From positions 1 through 64,000 of the forward strand of contig RXIW01000012.1 of the NCBI GenBank assembly GCA_003989065.1: DNA of 64,000 bases, written 5' to 3'. The notes under the pieces are model-generated. The model saw only the letters and a program-made list of their open reading frames with translations. It was not told where the DNA came from and did no database searches. The position numbers and the translations under genes are program-made. This DNA is from Candidatus Competibacteraceae bacterium. Its GTDB lineage: Bacteria; Pseudomonadota; Gammaproteobacteria; Competibacterales; Competibacteraceae. Below, in pieces: positions 9,588 to 20,226 of this stretch; position 1 is the first letter of the stretch, and each line of letters begins with the position of its first letter.

Positions 9588-10358
9588 ATGCGCGTGGATC
9601 ATGAGCAAGGGACGGGAAGCGGGGTCGACCCAAGCGCCCGTCTGGCAGTGAACGATTCGGCAAACAATATCATGATCCGGGTCGAGGACTTGGGCAAGCA
9701 GGTGGTCAGTCCGGAAGGGCCGCTGGTCATTTTGACCGCAGTCGATTTTCGTATCGGGCGGGGCGAGCGTGTGGCGGTGGTCGGGGCGTCCGGCTCGGGC
9801 AAGTCGACCCTGCTCGGGTTGCTGGCAGGGCTGGATGCGCCCAGCAGCGGCCGGGTCTGGCTGGCGGGCGTCGATCTTGGCGCGCTCGACGAGGATGGCC
9901 GGGCCTTGCTGCGGGCGGAGCGGGTCGGCTTCGTGTTCCAGTCTTTCCAGCTGCTGCCCGGTTTGACCGCGTTGGAAAACGTCATGTTGCCGCTGGAGCT
10001 GGCCGGTCAGGCCGATGCCCGCCGCCAGGCGTTCGAGCTGCTGGAGCGGGTCGGGTTGGGCGCCCGCGCCCGCCATTATCCGGCGCAACTGTCCGGCGGT
10101 GAACAGCAACGGGTGGCGATCGCCCGCGCCTTCGCCGGCAATCCCGACGTGCTGTTCGCCGACGAACCGACCGGCAATCTCGACCAGAAGACCGGTCATC
10201 GCATCGTCGAGCTGTTGTTCGCGCTGAATCGCGAACAGGGCACGACCCTGGTGCTGGTCACCCACGACACGGAGTTGGCGGCCTATTGCGACCGGGTTCT
10301 GGAGCTGGACGATGGCCGATTGAGCGAGCGCCCGCCGGCGCGGACCGCGGGAGGTTGA
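9588..10358 (+). CDS. ybbA: ABC transporter ATP-binding subunit, YbbA/LolD-like
   Basis: The 256-residue ATPase has Walker [17 protein letters not shown], a Q-loop at [17 protein letters not shown], signature [14 protein letters not shown], Walker [13 protein letters not shown], and the H-loop VTHD. This is the MacB/LolD subgroup, which pairs with FtsX-type permeases rather than importers. ATG 9588 follows a strong GGAGAGGGG site; translation from ATG 9672 would give a more family-like N-terminus. It is followed four bases later by its permease and is divergent from tesA. The substrate is unknown. Confidence 0.9.
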   Translation: MRVDHEQGTGSGVDPSARLAVNDSANNIMIRVEDLGKQVVSPEGPLVILTAVDFRIGRGERVAVVGASGSGKSTLLGLLAGLDAPSSGRVWLAGVDLGALDEDGRALLRAERVGFVFQSFQLLPGLTALENVMLPLELAGQADARRQAFELLERVGLGARARHYPAQLSGGEQQRVAIARAFAGNPDVLFADEPTGNLDQKTGHRIVELLFALNREQGTTLVLVTHDTELAAYCDRVLELDDGRLSERPPARTAGG

Positions 10359-10362
10359 CGCC

Positions 10363-12906
10363 ATGGCGAGTATTCCGACAGCCATGGGTTCCCGGTCCGT
10401 TGCACAGCGCTGGTTGCATACGCTGCGTTTGGCTTTGCGCGCCCTGCGCCGCGACTGGCAGTCGGGGGAATTGCGGGTGCTGGCGCTGGCTTTGTTGATC
10501 GCCGTGGCCAGCGTGGCCGCCGTGGGTTTCTTCAACGACCGGGTCCAACAGGCCATGGAACGCAAGGCCAGCGAACTGCTGGGGGCCGATCTGGTGATCG
10601 CCGCGCCCAACCCGATCCGACCGGAACTGATCGAAGCCGCTCGCCGTCAGGGTTTGCAAACCGCCGCCCTGCAGAATTTCCGCAGCGTGGTCCTGGCCGG
10701 TGACGCCATGCAATTGGCCGAGGTCAAGGCTGCCGGTCCCGGCTATCCGCTGCGTGGGGCGCTGCTGATCAGCGATCGGCCATTTGGCCCCGCCCGCCCG
10801 GCCGATGGTATTCCCAACCCTGGCCAGGTCTGGGTCGATGAGCGCCTGCTATCGGCCTTGCAGCGCCAGGTGGGCGATATGGTGGAACTGGGGACCGGGC
10901 AGTTCCGCATCCAGCAGATTCTGACCGATGAGCCGGACCGGGCCGGCGCCGTGTTCAGCATCGCCCCTCGTGTGCTGATGAACCTGGCCGATGTGCCGGC
11001 GACCGGCCTGATCCAGCCGGGCAGCCGGGTGGAATATCGGCAGTTGCTGGCCGGCGAACCGGCGGCGCTGGCCGCGTTTCGGGATTGGGCGCAAACCCGA
11101 TTGCAGGTCGGCGAGAAGCTGCAGGGCGTGCGCGACGCTCGGGCCGAGCTGCGGGTCGCGTTGGAACGGGCCCAGCGCTTTCTGAATCTGGCGGCGCTGG
11201 TCAGCGTGATCCTGGCTGGCGTCGGGGTGGCGATCGCCGCGCGCCGCTTCGCTGCCCGCCACTGGGATAGTGTGGCGATCCTGCGCTGCGTCGGCGCGAC
11301 CCAGGGTGTCATCGTCCGCCTGTTTGCGCTGGAGTTGCTGGCGCTGGCGGTGTTGGCTGGCATGGCCGGGCTGGCGGTCGGCTATGGCGCGCAATTTGGC
11401 TTGAGCGAAGTGCTCGGTTCCCTGCTCAGCCAGGCCGATCTGCCCGCACCGTCCTGGCAACCGCTGCTGCCGGCGCTGCTGACCGGCTTCATTACTCTGC
11501 TTGGTTTCGGCTTGCCGCCCCTGCTGCGGCTACGGGCGGTGCCGCCGTTGCGGGTGTTGCGCCGCGATCTCGGTCCAGTCGATGCGCGGTTGCTGGCCCT
11601 GTACGGTCCCGCTGTGGCCGCGACCCTGGCGTTGTTGATCTGGCAGGCCGGCGAGTGGCGGTTGGCGCTGTACGTCTGCGGCGGCGTAGCCGGGACGGTG
11701 GTGGTGCTGGCGCTGGCGGCCTGGGGACTGGTGCGGGCGCTCGGCCTGCTGCGCGGCCGGGTCGGGGTGGCCTGGCGTTTCGGAGTGGCCAACATCGCCC
11801 GGCGCGGCTCCGGCAGCACGGTGCAGGTGGTGGCGCTGGGCCTGGGATTGATGGCCTTGCTGATGTTGACCCTGGTGCGGGCCGAGTTGTTGGCCAACTG
11901 GCGGGCCAGTCTGCCGGCCGATGCGCCCAACCATTTTCTGATCAACATCCAGCCCGATGAAGTGGCCGGCGTGCGCGCCTTCCTGCACGAGCGAGGTTTG
12001 CAGGATGTCGAACTGTTTCCGATGGTGCGCGGGCGTTTGACCGCGATCAACGACCGGGCGGTGGGGCCGGACGATTACGAGGATTCGCGCGCCAAGCGGC
12101 TGGTGGAGCGAGAATTCAACCTGTCCTGGACCGACCGCCTGCAGGGCGATAACCGCATCGTGGCCGGGCGCTGGTGGCAGGACGGGGACAGCGCCATGGG
12201 GGCGGCCTCGGTCGAGAAGGGTTTGGCCCAGGATCTGGGGATCGCCCTGCACGATACCCTGCGGTTTCAGGTGGCCGGCCAGCCGCTGGAAGCCCAGGTG
12301 ACCAGCCTGCGCAGCGTCGAATGGGATTCGTTCCGGGCCAATTTCTTCGTGGTGTTTCCGTCCGGCGTGCTGGATCGTTATCCCGCCACCTGGATCACCA
12401 GTTTCCATCTGTCGGCCGGGCAGCAGACGGTGTTGGCCGATCTGGTCCGACGCTATCCGTCGGTGACGGTGCTGGATGTAGACGCACTGATGAACAAGGT
12501 GCGCGAGATCATGGACCGGGTCAGTACTGCCGTCGAGTATGTCTTCCTGTTCACCCTGGCCGCGGGCCTGATCGTGCTGTACGCCGCTATTCAGGCCACC
12601 CAGGACGAACGGCGGTTCGAGAGCGCGATCTTGCGCACGCTGGGGGCACGGCGCGCGGTGGTGCGACGCAGTCTGCTGGCGGAATTCGCGTTGCTGGGCC
12701 TGCTGGCTGGGGTGCTGGCGGCTGCCGCCGCGACCCTGCTGGGTTATGTGCTGGCCAGCCACGTGTTCGATTTCGCCTATCGCTGGAGCCCATGGGTGTG
12801 GCTGGCGGGCGGCGGCATCGGGATGCTGGGGGTGGGGCTGGCCGGGCTGCTTGGCGCGCGTTCGGCGCTGAACCAGCCGCCGTGGCGGGCCTTGCGAGAG
12901 CTGTGA
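10363..12906 (+). CDS. ybbP: FtsX-like ABC transporter permease, YbbP type
   Basis: An 847-residue inner-membrane protein. A first hydrophobic segment (about residues 37-57) precedes a large extracytoplasmic domain, followed by FtsX-domain helices near 270-300, 320-390 and 420-510, then a second extracytoplasmic region and final helices near 720-840. Two FtsX units separated by soluble domains are typical of YbbP, the partner of YbbA. The short gap to the ATPase implies one operon. Related complexes act in lipid or envelope handling; nothing here fixes the substrate. Confidence 0.88.
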   Translation: MASIPTAMGSRSVAQRWLHTLRLALRALRRDWQSGELRVLALALLIAVASVAAVGFFNDRVQQAMERKASELLGADLVIAAPNPIRPELIEAARRQGLQTAALQNFRSVVLAGDAMQLAEVKAAGPGYPLRGALLISDRPFGPARPADGIPNPGQVWVDERLLSALQRQVGDMVELGTGQFRIQQILTDEPDRAGAVFSIAPRVLMNLADVPATGLIQPGSRVEYRQLLAGEPAALAAFRDWAQTRLQVGEKLQGVRDARAELRVALERAQRFLNLAALVSVILAGVGVAIAARRFAARHWDSVAILRCVGATQGVIVRLFALELLALAVLAGMAGLAVGYGAQFGLSEVLGSLLSQADLPAPSWQPLLPALLTGFITLLGFGLPPLLRLRAVPPLRVLRRDLGPVDARLLALYGPAVAATLALLIWQAGEWRLALYVCGGVAGTVVVLALAAWGLVRALGLLRGRVGVAWRFGVANIARRGSGSTVQVVALGLGLMALLMLTLVRAELLANWRASLPADAPNHFLINIQPDEVAGVRAFLHERGLQDVELFPMVRGRLTAINDRAVGPDDYEDSRAKRLVEREFNLSWTDRLQGDNRIVAGRWWQDGDSAMGAASVEKGLAQDLGIALHDTLRFQVAGQPLEAQVTSLRSVEWDSFRANFFVVFPSGVLDRYPATWITSFHLSAGQQTVLADLVRRYPSVTVLDVDALMNKVREIMDRVSTAVEYVFLFTLAAGLIVLYAAIQATQDERRFESAILRTLGARRAVVRRSLLAEFALLGLLAGVLAAAAATLLGYVLASHVFDFAYRWSPWVWLAGGGIGMLGVGLAGLLGARSALNQPPWRALREL

Positions 12907-12973
12907 GCAAGGCGGAGAAAATGGTGGTGGGCGGAGCGGACCGCCCGACCGGTTGCGAACGACGCCGACCGGA

Positions 12974-13306
12974 TCAGCGGACGTTCGGGTCGCTCAGATG
13001 CAGATCGAAATTCTGGATCGCCGCCATCAAATTGCGGATTTCTTCCGGCTTGGGCGGATCTGGCCGGTCCTGATCGGGACGGGCGAGAACCCGGCGGGCC
13101 AGTCGTTTGAGGTCTTCCAGACCGTCGTCGTCGAGGGCTTCGATCACAGCGCCGCATTCGACCAGCTGATCGAAGTAGGCGCAGCCCTCCTGTTGGGCGC
13201 GGGCCAGCGCTCCTAGCCCGGCCAACCAGATCTGACTGGCCAGCGTCATGGTATCGTCCAGCTTGCGCGCTTCGCGTAGCCGTTTTTGCAGATGTCGGTA
13301 GGTCAT
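12974..13306 (-). CDS. Phasin-like polyhydroxyalkanoate granule-associated protein
   Basis: A 110-residue protein whose SQIWLAGLGALARAQQEG segment (residues 23-40) closely resembles the conserved N-terminal helix of PhaF/PhaI-type granule proteins. The rest is charged and probably helical, with a Pro/Asp-rich stretch near residue 80. Such proteins coat storage granules. It is shorter than PhaI or PhaF and lacks PhaF's basic repeat tail. ATG 13306 has an AGGAG site upstream. No PHA synthase gene is nearby, so the role rests on this segment. Confidence 0.65.
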   Translation of the reverse strand: MTYRHLQKRLREARKLDDTMTLASQIWLAGLGALARAQQEGCAYFDQLVECGAVIEALDDDGLEDLKRLARRVLARPDQDRPDPPKPEEIRNLMAAIQNFDLHLSDPNVR

Positions 13307-13438
13307 TGTGCACGCTCCTGTATCAATTCCGGGAGCGGCTATCCCTGCGCTCTCGATGTGGGGTGTTCTGACGATGACCATAGGCATATCGATTAGAATA
13401 AACACACTAAAATGCTGGCATTACGGAAGCGGTGAATC

Positions 13439-14419
13439 ATGCGCAACATTCTGGTGGTGACGCTCAGCAATCTTGGCGATGTCATTATGACCACCCCGGT
13501 GATCATGGCGCTGGCCGCCCGGTTTCCCGAGGCCCGGCTGACGGTGGTGGTCGGGTACAAAGCCTGTGCGGTGCTGGAGAAAAGCCCGGACATCGACCGG
13601 GTCGTGTCCTACGACAAGCGCATGGATCGGCGATCGAAATGGCGCTTCGTGCAGGCGCTGAAGCAGGATGGGGTCTATGACTGCATCGTCGATTTGCGCA
13701 ACAGCCCGTTGCCCTGGCTGTTGCCCTGCAGGAAAAGAAGCCCGCTGTGGCGTCGATTTCGGCGTATCAACATGCGGGAGCGCCATCTGGAAATTCTCGA
13801 CATGATGGGGCTCGGCGTGGCCGATCCGCCGCCGTTTCGGTTTTTCGACCCGACGGACGAGCGCGCCGCCCTGGTCAAGATCCACGCCAGGGGCATTTCG
13901 GCGCAACGGGGATGGATCGTGATCGCGCCCGGTGCGGCTAGCGCCAAGAAACGCTGGCCAGTCGCCGATTTTCAGGCTGTCATTCGACGCTTGGTGGAGC
14001 AGACCGCTAAACCGGTGCTGCTGGTCGGAGCGGACAACGAGCGGCCGACGGCCGAGGCAGTGGCGCAGGGCATGCCGGATCACGTAGTCTCGCTATGCGG
14101 TGAGACCGTCTTGGCCGAGACCGCCGCGCTGCTTTCCCGAGCCGCTCTGGTATTGGCCAACGACAGCGCGGTCATGCACCTGGCTTTCGAGCTGGGCGTC
14201 CCCACGGTGGGCGTGTTCGGGCCGACCGATCACGACAAATACGGCCATGGCGGAGCGAACTTCCGCATTGCCCGCGAGGATGCCGCCGCCTGTTCCTGCG
14301 ATTCCGCCTCGCGCCCCTATGGCGAGCGCGACTGTTTCCACGGGCTTGGACCGGATAAGGTGTTCCAGCTGTGCGTTGAATTGTTGCGGACCGAGCGCGG
14401 CGGGACCGAAACGGCTTAG
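13439..14419 (+). CDS. Glycosyltransferase family 9 (ADP-heptose:LPS heptosyltransferase-like)
   Basis: The 326-residue protein has the GT9 N-terminal motif LSNLGDVIMTTPVIMALAARFP and the C-terminal nucleotide-sugar-binding motif NDSAVMHLAFELGVPTVGVFGPTD. GAASAKKRWPVADFQAVI fits heptosyltransferases I/II. These cytoplasmic peripheral enzymes add heptose or similar sugars to the lipopolysaccharide core. A cysteine-rich stretch near residues 281-300 (CSCDS..CFHG) is notable. It is isolated from other LPS genes, and its stop overlaps the convergent znuB stop by four bases, so the acceptor cannot be named. Confidence 0.85.
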   Translation: MRNILVVTLSNLGDVIMTTPVIMALAARFPEARLTVVVGYKACAVLEKSPDIDRVVSYDKRMDRRSKWRFVQALKQDGVYDCIVDLRNSPLPWLLPCRKRSPLWRRFRRINMRERHLEILDMMGLGVADPPPFRFFDPTDERAALVKIHARGISAQRGWIVIAPGAASAKKRWPVADFQAVIRRLVEQTAKPVLLVGADNERPTAEAVAQGMPDHVVSLCGETVLAETAALLSRAALVLANDSAVMHLAFELGVPTVGVFGPTDHDKYGHGGANFRIAREDAAACSCDSASRPYGERDCFHGLGPDKVFQLCVELLRTERGGTETA

Positions 14420-15207
14420 CGGCGGGATGGCGCGGGTAGGGCGGAACTCAGCACGAACAGGCCGGTGGCGGCGACCACCACCGACGGTCCGGCAGGCGTA
14501 TCCCAGCGCAGCGAAGCCCACAGACCCAGGCCGATCGCGCTACTACCCAGCAGGCTGGCCAGGATCGCCATGCCTTCCGGCGAGCGGGCGAAGCGCCGCG
14601 CCGTCGCCGCCGGAATGATCAGCAGCGACGTGATCAGCAGAATGCCGACCACCTTCATCGCCACGGCGATGACGATGGCGATCAGCAGCATGAACGCCAG
14701 CCGCACTTGAAACACCGGCACCCCTTCCACCCGCGCCAGCTCCTCATGGACGGTGGCCGCCAGCAACGGTCGCCACAGCCAGACCAGGGCGGCCAGCGCC
14801 AGAGCCGCCCCGCCCCAGATCCAGTACAGATCAACAGCACTGATGGCTAGGAGGTCGCCGAACAGATAGCCGACCAGATCGACCCGCACCGTTTCCAGAA
14901 AAGCCAGGGCGATCAGGCCCAGCGACAGCGTGGTATGGGCCAGCATGCCGAGCAGGGTATCGGTGGCCAGCCACTGTTGCCGTTGCAGCAGCACCAGCGC
15001 CAGCGCCACCAGCAGACAGGTGGCGATGACGCCCAGTCCGGGGTTGATGTGCAAGGCAGCGCCGAGCGCCACGCCCAGCAACCCGGAATGGGCCAGGGTG
15101 TCGCCGAAATAGGCCATGCGACGCCAGACGATGAAAGCGCCCAACGGCCCGGCGGCCAGGGCGACCCCCAAACCACCCAGTAGGGCGCGCACCAGAAAAT
15201 CATCCAT
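14416..15207 (-). CDS. znuB: Zinc ABC transporter permease
   Basis: A 263-residue integral membrane protein with about eight hydrophobic segments, belonging to the ABC-3 family. The start ([20 protein letters not shown]), [16 protein letters not shown], and [18 protein letters not shown] blocks are characteristic of ZnuB. With ZnuC it imports zinc delivered by ZnuA. It overlaps znuC by eight bases. Confidence 0.93.
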   Translation of the reverse strand: MDDFLVRALLGGLGVALAAGPLGAFIVWRRMAYFGDTLAHSGLLGVALGAALHINPGLGVIATCLLVALALVLLQRQQWLATDTLLGMLAHTTLSLGLIALAFLETVRVDLVGYLFGDLLAISAVDLYWIWGGAALALAALVWLWRPLLAATVHEELARVEGVPVFQVRLAFMLLIAIVIAVAMKVVGILLITSLLIIPAATARRFARSPEGMAILASLLGSSAIGLGLWASLRWDTPAGPSVVVAATGLFVLSSALPAPSRR

Positions 15208-15958
15208 GCTCGTCGGTTTCCTTCACCACGGCCCCGTGTAGATCGTGGCGATGATTGTGATGGTGGTGATAGATCGCCAGATTGCGGACGCCGTCGAGAC
15301 CGAACAGGGCCAGGTAGCCCGGATCGCGCACGACATGATCGGGGTGGCCGGAACAGCAGACATGGCGGTTGAGACAGACCACATGATCGGTGGCCGCCAT
15401 CACCAGCTGCAATTCGTGGGAGACCATCAGGATGCCGCAGCCCCGTTGCTGGCGCAGCCGGCCGATCAGCTCGTACAACTCGTACTGGCCGTTCAGGTCC
15501 ACGCCCTGGCTCGGTTCATCCAGGACCAGCAGGTCCGGTTCGCGCAACAACGCCCGCGCCAGCAGGACACGCTGCAACTCGCCGCCGGAAATCGCTTGCA
15601 CCGGGGTGTCGAGGACATGGGCAGCCCCCACTTCGGCCAGGGCAGCCTGGACCCGTTGGTGCGACGCCGGAGCGCCGAGGGTGATGAAGCGTCGAACCGT
15701 CAGCGGCAATGTTCCGTCTATGGCCAGCCGTTGCGGCATATAGCCGACCCGCAAGCCCGGTTTGAGCCAGACCCGACCCCGGCTGGGGCGCAGCAGCCCC
15801 AGCACGATCCGGATCAGGGTGGATTTGCCCGCGCCGTTCGGGCCGATCAGGGCGATGATCTCGCCCGCCGCCAACTGGAGACTCACGTCCTCCAGGATGG
15901 CGTTGCCGTGGGTGGCGAAGCTGACCCGTTCGACGGTCAGCAGGACATCAGCCGGCAT
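15200..15958 (-). CDS. znuC: Zinc ABC transporter ATP-binding protein
   Basis: The 252-residue ATPase contains Walker [14 protein letters not shown], signature [15 protein letters not shown], Walker [13 protein letters not shown], and the switch SHELQLV. A histidine-rich C-terminal stretch ([10 protein letters not shown]), a feature often seen in ZnuC, may bind zinc. It lies between zur and znuB with overlaps on both sides, forming a zur-znuCB operon. Confidence 0.94.
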   Translation of the reverse strand: MPADVLLTVERVSFATHGNAILEDVSLQLAAGEIIALIGPNGAGKSTLIRIVLGLLRPSRGRVWLKPGLRVGYMPQRLAIDGTLPLTVRRFITLGAPASHQRVQAALAEVGAAHVLDTPVQAISGGELQRVLLARALLREPDLLVLDEPSQGVDLNGQYELYELIGRLRQQRGCGILMVSHELQLVMAATDHVVCLNRHVCCSGHPDHVVRDPGYLALFGLDGVRNLAIYHHHHNHRHDLHGAVVKETDEHG

Positions 15959-16436
15959 GACGGGCGACTCCGTTGCGGCAGGCGGGGCAACGCCCCAGCA
16001 TTTCCACCGTCTGTGCCAGCACCTCGAATTGGCGGATCGCGGCCTCGTTCTGCAACAGTTCTTCCAGCCTGGGATTGCTCAACTCGTCGACCAGCCCGCA
16101 CTCCTGACAGATCAGGAACTGCCCGCCATGGTGGCTGCCCGGCTGGCGACAGCCGGTGAACACGTTCAACGACGCCAGCCGATGGATCAGACCCTGTTCT
16201 AGCAGGAAATCCAGCGCCCGATAAACCGTCGGTGGCGCACCCGGTCGGCCCTCGTCGCGCAGGATGTCCAGGATCGCATAAGCGCCCAGTGGGGCCGGGC
16301 TGTTCCAGATGATTTCCAGAACTCGCCGCCGCAGTTCGGTCAGGCGAGCGCCGCGTTGTTGGCAGAGCAGGGCAGCCTGTTCCAGCGCCTGCCGTGCGTC
16401 GGGCGGCATTGGACGATCGGATTTCGAGGATGGCAT
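15948..16436 (-). CDS. zur: Zinc uptake regulator Zur (Fur family)
   Basis: The 162-residue regulator carries the winged-helix pattern [36 protein letters not shown], and a metal-binding dimerisation region with [18 protein letters not shown] and a C-terminal CPAC pair; the two CxxC motifs are the structural zinc site. Zur with zinc represses uptake genes. ATG 16436 is chosen because upstream codons are unlike the family and would run into the shared control region. Divergent znuA and cotranscribed znuCB are its expected targets. Confidence 0.92.
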   Translation of the reverse strand: MPSSKSDRPMPPDARQALEQAALLCQQRGARLTELRRRVLEIIWNSPAPLGAYAILDILRDEGRPGAPPTVYRALDFLLEQGLIHRLASLNVFTGCRQPGSHHGGQFLICQECGLVDELSNPRLEELLQNEAAIRQFEVLAQTVEMLGRCPACRNGVARHAG

Positions 16437-16490
16437 GGACCCTGCTCCAGCTTGACCAAGGGGTGGGATTGAATGTAATTTGAGTGAAAT

Positions 16491-16505
16491 TGTTATTTTA
16501 TAACA
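16491..16505. promoter_or_regulatory. Putative Zur box between zur and znuA
   Basis: TGTTAT-TTT-ATAACA is a perfect 6-bp inverted repeat preceded by GAAAT. It resembles the gammaproteobacterial Zur operator (GAAATGTTATANTATAACATTTC) in its core. It sits 20 bases before the znuA ATG and 55 bases before the zur ATG, so one bound dimer could repress both directions. Confidence 0.75.
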
Positions 16506-16524
16506 TAACCAGAGAAACGATCCG

Positions 16525-17487
16525 ATGCGATTGCGATGGGCGTCGTGGACCTGCGTACGGCAGGCGGGGCTGGTGGTGTGGTTGCTGTTGGCGCCGTGGG
16601 CGGCATTTTCGGCCGAGCCCAGGGTGGTGGCGAGCATCAAACCGATCCATGCCCTGGTCGCGGGCGTCATGCAGGGGGTCGGTGCACCGCGACTGCTGGC
16701 GCCAGGCGGTGCTTCGCCGCACGATTATAGCTTGCGGCCGTCCGACGCCCGCGCCATCGCCGAGGCCGATGTGGTGTTCTGGGTCGGACCGGAGCTGGAA
16801 GGCTTTCTGGTCAAGCCGCTGGATAACGCCAAGGACAAGGTGCGGTCGGTAGCCTTGCTGGATGCGCCGGAGGTGACCGTTTGGCCGTTGCGGCAGGGCG
16901 GGGCTTGGGAAACCCACGATCATGGCCATGCGGCCGATGATCACGACCATGCCCACGACCGTCAGGCCGGTCGCGATCCCCATCTCTGGCTGGACCCGGT
17001 CAACGCTGCGGCCATGGTCCGGCGCATCGTCGCCGTGTTGAGTGAGATCGATCCGCTGCACCGCGCCGATTACCAGCACAACGGCGCGATGCTGATCGAG
17101 CGGCTCGATCGCTTGAACCAACAACTGGCGGCGGGACTGGCGTCGATCCAGACCCGGCCCTACATCGTGTTTCACGATGCCTATCAGTATTTCGAACGGC
17201 GCTATGGCCTGGATGCGGTCGGCTCGATCGTGCTTCATCCGGAGCAGCGGCCCAGCGCCAGACGGGTGGCGGAGATCCAGGATCGCATTGGCACGCTGGG
17301 CGTGCGTTGCGTGTTCAGCGAGCCGCAATTCCAGCCGGCGCTGATTGCGACCGTCATCGGCGACAGCGGCGCGCGCCAAGGTGTACTCGATCCTCTGGGC
17401 GCGGAACTGTCGGCGGGACCGGATGCCTACTTCCTGCTGTTGTCCACGCTGTCCGATGCGCTGCGAAACTGTCTGGGCGGTTCCTGA
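16525..17487 (+). CDS. znuA: Periplasmic zinc-binding protein
   Basis: A 320-residue cluster A-I binding protein. A signal peptide ends near FSAEP. The zinc ligands of the family are recognisable: the first His in SPHDYSLRPSD, a His in DPHLWLDP, a third in IVFHDAYQYFERRYG, and an acidic ligand near the C-terminus. Between them a loop rich in His and Asp (HDHGHAADDHDHAHD) is characteristic of zinc rather than manganese binders. It delivers zinc to ZnuBC encoded divergently. Confidence 0.94.
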   Translation: MRLRWASWTCVRQAGLVVWLLLAPWAAFSAEPRVVASIKPIHALVAGVMQGVGAPRLLAPGGASPHDYSLRPSDARAIAEADVVFWVGPELEGFLVKPLDNAKDKVRSVALLDAPEVTVWPLRQGGAWETHDHGHAADDHDHAHDRQAGRDPHLWLDPVNAAAMVRRIVAVLSEIDPLHRADYQHNGAMLIERLDRLNQQLAAGLASIQTRPYIVFHDAYQYFERRYGLDAVGSIVLHPEQRPSARRVAEIQDRIGTLGVRCVFSEPQFQPALIATVIGDSGARQGVLDPLGAELSAGPDAYFLLLSTLSDALRNCLGGS

Positions 17488-17631
17488 AGTCGGCCGGCGT
17501 GGTCCATTTCTGGCAGCATTTTGTAAATTTCCTTCTAAAATATGCTGCGGACGTGCTGCGAAGCGCACCGCTAGACAGGTGCGCTAGATCTCTCGTCAAG
17601 GTCGGAAAACGGGTCTTGGCGAATAAATCAC

Positions 17632-18072
17632 ATGACACAAAGGCGGATGATCATGACCGATACATTGGTGGACGTTGCGCCCTACCGCTTGGGTGAGGGT
17701 GAGGAGTACATGAACGAAAAGCAAAGAAAGCATTTTCGCGGCATTTTGCTGGCTTGGAAACAGCAATTGATGGAAGAGGGACGGCGTACGGTCAGCAGCA
17801 TGCAGGACGAGCCGCTCAATCTGCCCGACCCCAACGACCGGGCCAGTCAGGAGGAGGAGTTTTCGATCAATCTGCGGGCGCGGGATCGGGAACGCAAGTT
17901 GTTGCATAAGATCGACAAGGCGTTGGGCCGGCTGGCGTCGGACGATTACGGCTACTGCGAGGCGTGCGGCGTCGAGATCGGATTGCGTCGTCTGGAGGCG
18001 CGGCCGACCGCGGAGCTATGCATCGACTGCAAGCATCTGGAAGAGCAGCGGGAAAAGAGCCAGGCGGCGTAA
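17632..18072 (+). CDS. dksA: RNA polymerase-binding transcription factor DksA
   Basis: DksA inserts a coiled coil into the RNA polymerase secondary channel and, with ppGpp, redirects transcription. The product has the coiled-coil tip acidic pair in LPDPNDRASQEEEF and the CxxC-x17-CxxC zinc finger CEACGVEIGLRRLEARP to CIDC. The GEEYMNEKQRKHF stretch matches the family N-terminus. In-frame ATGs at 17632, 17647 and 17653 are all possible starts. The type III island begins 58 bases after its stop. Confidence 0.95.
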   Translation: MTQRRMIMTDTLVDVAPYRLGEGEEYMNEKQRKHFRGILLAWKQQLMEEGRRTVSSMQDEPLNLPDPNDRASQEEEFSINLRARDRERKLLHKIDKALGRLASDDYGYCEACGVEIGLRRLEARPTAELCIDCKHLEEQREKSQAA

Positions 18073-18129
18073 GACCGCAGCCGTCCTGGCTACGGTTGGT
18101 GGCGGGAGTCGGAACCGCTCACAGGGTGC

Positions 18130-20226
18130 TCACAAGGTGATCCGGTCCAGTGGCTGCACGGTGATTTCCTGGGTGAGTTCCTGATAGGACAACACCGGTA
18201 CGTCGTACAGCTCCATTTCGATCAGCTTGCGGACATAACGGCGGATGTCCATCGACACCACGATCACCGGCCGGCTGCGGCCCTGGCGCAGCGCGCCGAT
18301 CGACTGCTTGGCACGGCTGACGAAGCGCTGGGCCGTGGCCGGGTCCAGCGCCATGTAGCTGCCAGCCGAGGTTTGCCGGATCGAGCCGCGAATCTTCTCT
18401 TCCACATCCGGAGCCAGCAGATAAGCCGGCAGGATATTCTGGCCGCTGCTGTACTTGTAGCTGATGTAGCGTTTTAGGCTGCCCCGGATGTATTCGCACA
18501 GCAGCACGGTGTCCTTTTCCTTCTGACCCCATTCCACCAGCGCCTCCAGGATGGCCCGCAGGTTGCGGATCGAGATTTCCTCGGAGACCAGCCGCTGGAA
18601 GATCTCGGTCATCTTCTGGATGGGCAGCACCCGCTGGACTTCCTTGACCAGTTCGCCGAAACCGCCTTCCATCTGGCTGAGCAGATAGCGGGTTTCCTGA
18701 ATGCCGAGGAAGTCGCTGGCGTATTTCTTCAGCACGAACGACAGATGGAAGGTCAGCACCTGAGGCAGATCCAGGGTCGAGACTCCGGCTTTCTTCAAGG
18801 TTTCCCGCTGGCCATCGGCGATCCAGATAGTCGCCACGTTGGGTAGGAAGCGTTCGCCGCTTTCGAACGGGACGCCGAGCATCTTCAGGTGATCGGGCTC
18901 CTCTCGGCAGAACAGCCAGCCGGGTCGCAACCAGCCGTGCGCCATCGGCGTTTCCTGGATCAGGATCTGATAGGCCCCATCGCTTAGATTGGCGTTGTAG
19001 CGCAGATGGATGCCGGGAAACGGTACGCCCAGATCCAGATACAGCGCGCGCCGGACTTGAATCAGCGCATCGTTCAGTTCGCCGGTCTTGATCGCCGCTT
19101 CCAGCGAAGCGGCCACGTCGATCAACAGGGGAACGGTGAGGGAAAATTCCTCCTCGGCTCCCGGACGGCGTTTGGCCGCCTGGGATGGCGCTTGTCCGGC
19201 CGGCGCCATGGCCGGCACCGTGCCGGCTCCTTCCGCTGCAGCCTCGGCCCCGCTTTGCCGCATCAGCGTCCAGCTGACCGCCAGCAGCAGCAGACCGAGC
19301 GGAATGAACACCGGATAAGGAAAACCGGGAATGGCGGCAAAACCGAACGACAGACAGCCGGCGATCAGTATCGCCCGGGGTTGGGCCAGGATCTGCTGGC
19401 CGATGTCGGTGCCGACGTTGCTGTTGTCGTCGGTCGATACCCGCGTCACGATGATGCCTGCGGTGATCGAGATCAACAGGCCCGGAATCTGCGAGACCAG
19501 GCCGTCGCCGATCGACAGGATGGAATAGATCTGCACCGCCTCGCCGGCGCTCAGGCCGCGCTGTACCACGCCAATGGTGATGCCGCCGATGATGTTGACC
19601 GCAGTCACGATCAGCCCGGCGATGGCATCGCCCTTGACGAATTTCATGGCCCCGTCCATCGAGCCGTACAACTGACTTTCCTTCTCCACCAGACCGCGCC
19701 GCCGCCGGGCCTCTTCCATGTCGATCAGCCCGGCGCGCATGTCGCCGTCGATGCTCATCTGCTTGCCGGGCATGGCGTCCAGCGAGAAGCGGGCCCCGAC
19801 CTCGGCCACCCGCTCGGCCCCCTTGGTGATCACCACGAACTGGACGATGGTGATGATCAGGAAGATGACCGCGCCGACGGCGAAGTTGTCGCCGACCACG
19901 AATTCGCCGAAGGTCAGGATGATTTCGCCAGCGTCGCCCTGCAACAGGATGAGCCGGGTGGTGCTGATGCTGAGCGCCAGCCGGAATAGCGTGGTGATCA
20001 ACAGGACCGAGGGAAACGAGGAAAATGCTAGCGGTGTAGGCAGGTAGATCGCGACCATCAGCAGGATCATGCCCGTCGTCATGTTGATGGCGATGAACAC
20101 GTCGATCATGAAGGTCGGCATCGGCAGCACGATCATGACCAGGATCAACACGATCCCCACCGCCAGCATAATGTCGCTGCGCCGGGTAACGGCGCCGAGA
20201 GCGGATTGCGCGCTGGCCAGGCTCAT
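18130..20226 (-). CDS. sctV: Type III secretion export gate protein SctV (YscV/LcrD family)
   Basis: A 698-residue FHIPEP-family protein, the nonameric export gate of the injectisome. The first 320 residues hold seven to eight membrane helices and the family core ([38 protein letters not shown]). The rest is the cytoplasmic domain that receives chaperone-cargo complexes. Length matches YscV. Its start overlaps the stop of the YscY-like gene (ATGA). Promoter-distal position in a sctW-sycN-X-Y-V operon is diagnostic of the Ysc family. Confidence 0.96.
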   Translation of the reverse strand: MSLASAQSALGAVTRRSDIMLAVGIVLILVMIVLPMPTFMIDVFIAINMTTGMILLMVAIYLPTPLAFSSFPSVLLITTLFRLALSISTTRLILLQGDAGEIILTFGEFVVGDNFAVGAVIFLIITIVQFVVITKGAERVAEVGARFSLDAMPGKQMSIDGDMRAGLIDMEEARRRRGLVEKESQLYGSMDGAMKFVKGDAIAGLIVTAVNIIGGITIGVVQRGLSAGEAVQIYSILSIGDGLVSQIPGLLISITAGIIVTRVSTDDNSNVGTDIGQQILAQPRAILIAGCLSFGFAAIPGFPYPVFIPLGLLLLAVSWTLMRQSGAEAAAEGAGTVPAMAPAGQAPSQAAKRRPGAEEEFSLTVPLLIDVAASLEAAIKTGELNDALIQVRRALYLDLGVPFPGIHLRYNANLSDGAYQILIQETPMAHGWLRPGWLFCREEPDHLKMLGVPFESGERFLPNVATIWIADGQRETLKKAGVSTLDLPQVLTFHLSFVLKKYASDFLGIQETRYLLSQMEGGFGELVKEVQRVLPIQKMTEIFQRLVSEEISIRNLRAILEALVEWGQKEKDTVLLCEYIRGSLKRYISYKYSSGQNILPAYLLAPDVEEKIRGSIRQTSAGSYMALDPATAQRFVSRAKQSIGALRQGRSRPVIVVSMDIRRYVRKLIEMELYDVPVLSYQELTQEITVQPLDRITL

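Noticed and set aside
12174..13073. Plus-strand open frame over the end of the YbbP-like gene
   Set aside because: It overlaps the conserved FtsX domain in another frame and has no family resemblance.
18073..18129. Search for an attachment site or tRNA at the dksA edge of the island
   Set aside because: The 57 bases contain no tRNA-like fold and no direct repeat that I could match at the tsaE edge.
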